A model generated the notes under the pieces. It did no database searches, had not been told where the DNA came from, and was given only the letters and a program-made list of their open reading frames with translations. Below are positions 63,950 to 64,000 of a stretch of DNA of 64,000 bases, piece by piece; position 1 is the stretch's first letter; the number at the start of each line of letters is the position of its first letter. Source of the DNA: UBA5486 sp036744795 (GTDB lineage: Bacteria > Bacillota > UBA4882 > UBA10575). Both the position numbers and the translations under genes were made by a program. The stretch lies in the NCBI GenBank assembly GCA_036744795.1, contig DAIOHK010000011.1, forward strand, positions 3,976-67,975, given 5' to 3'.

Positions 63950-64000
63950 TGGCGGAGCCGACGGGACTCGAACCCGCGATCTCCAGCGTGACAGGCTGGC
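63950..64000 (-). tRNA. tRNA-Asp (GTC), 5' part outside window
   Basis: CCA-encoded 3' end, acceptor strand CGGCTCC with discriminator G, T-arm GGTTCGAGTCC and the anticodon loop CTGTCAC in a CCAGC/GCTGG stem. The 5' arm lies beyond the window edge. Confidence 0.9.

Overview
The window is AT-rich and reads as chromosome from an anaerobic, spore-forming member of the Bacillota with a two-membrane (diderm) envelope. Sporulation is shown by sigK, both dipicolinate synthase subunits, a YlmC/YmxH-type protein and a Spo0A-family regulator. Fermentative anaerobic metabolism is shown by a three-subunit NAD-linked [FeFe] hydrogenase, a sensory [FeFe] hydrogenase and Rex. An outer membrane is suggested by a signal-peptide beta-strand-rich protein ending in Phe, a short LptD/OstA-like protein ending in Trp, and two solute-binding proteins (PstS and an OppA type) whose signal peptides lack a lipobox, as expected for free periplasmic proteins. 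Halanaerobiales- or Limnochordia/Hydrogenispora-like lineages fit, but the sequence alone does not decide. Almost every gene is on the minus strand; pstS and one MFS transporter are the exceptions.

Layout, left to right. 1-7757: an alpha-glucan locus transcribed leftwards: pullulanase, a barrel-like outer-membrane protein carrying glycogen-binding modules, a lipoprotein with two related modules, and an alpha-amylase cut by the window edge. A 640-bp AT-rich region upstream carries LacI/CcpA-type palindromes. 8402-15329: orphan DNA methyltransferase, LptD-like protein, oligopeptide-binding protein, DUF2935 protein and a family 1 beta-glucosidase. 15444-22100: Pho regulon (phoR, phoP, phoU, pstB, pstA, pstC, with pstS divergent). 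22171-23925: GTP-dependent PEP carboxykinase. 24223-30425: diaminopimelate/dipicolinate genes, ylmC-like gene and sigK. 30525-39610: a class B PBP with altered motifs, MltG, DUF1292 protein, RuvX, a baseplate-J-like membrane protein, a large AlkP-like membrane protein, an AI-2E family permease and a small membrane protein. 39990-53460: MFS transporter, OsmC, ThpR, metallophosphoesterase, a short FtsH-like protease with a membrane partner, HD-GYP and CheX-like proteins, an L,D-transpeptidase, a bactofilin-like membrane protein, a Ski2-like helicase and a GNAT protein. 53758-63580: hydrogenase and redox-regulation region. 63860-64000: tRNA-Phe and a partial tRNA-Asp.

Functional links. The glucan locus would capture starch or glycogen at the surface, cut it outside the cytoplasmic membrane, and hand on oligosaccharides. 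The hydrogenase region combines a confurcating-type HydABC set, a sensory PAS hydrogenase with an abutting SpoIIE-type phosphatase, a thioredoxin-like ferredoxin and Rex. Two well-formed Rex operators are visible, one over the first codons of rex and one before the ferredoxin/hydrogenase genes. The Spo0A-family gene immediately upstream of rex has Glu in place of the phosphoacceptor Asp.

Intergenic DNA carries a family of small elements with ends like AGGAATTGCATAATT. Two copies about 155 bp long in opposite orientation (12615-12770 and 61235-61387) align nearly end to end and are internally palindromic; several shorter derivatives occur elsewhere. No transposase gene is present in the window.
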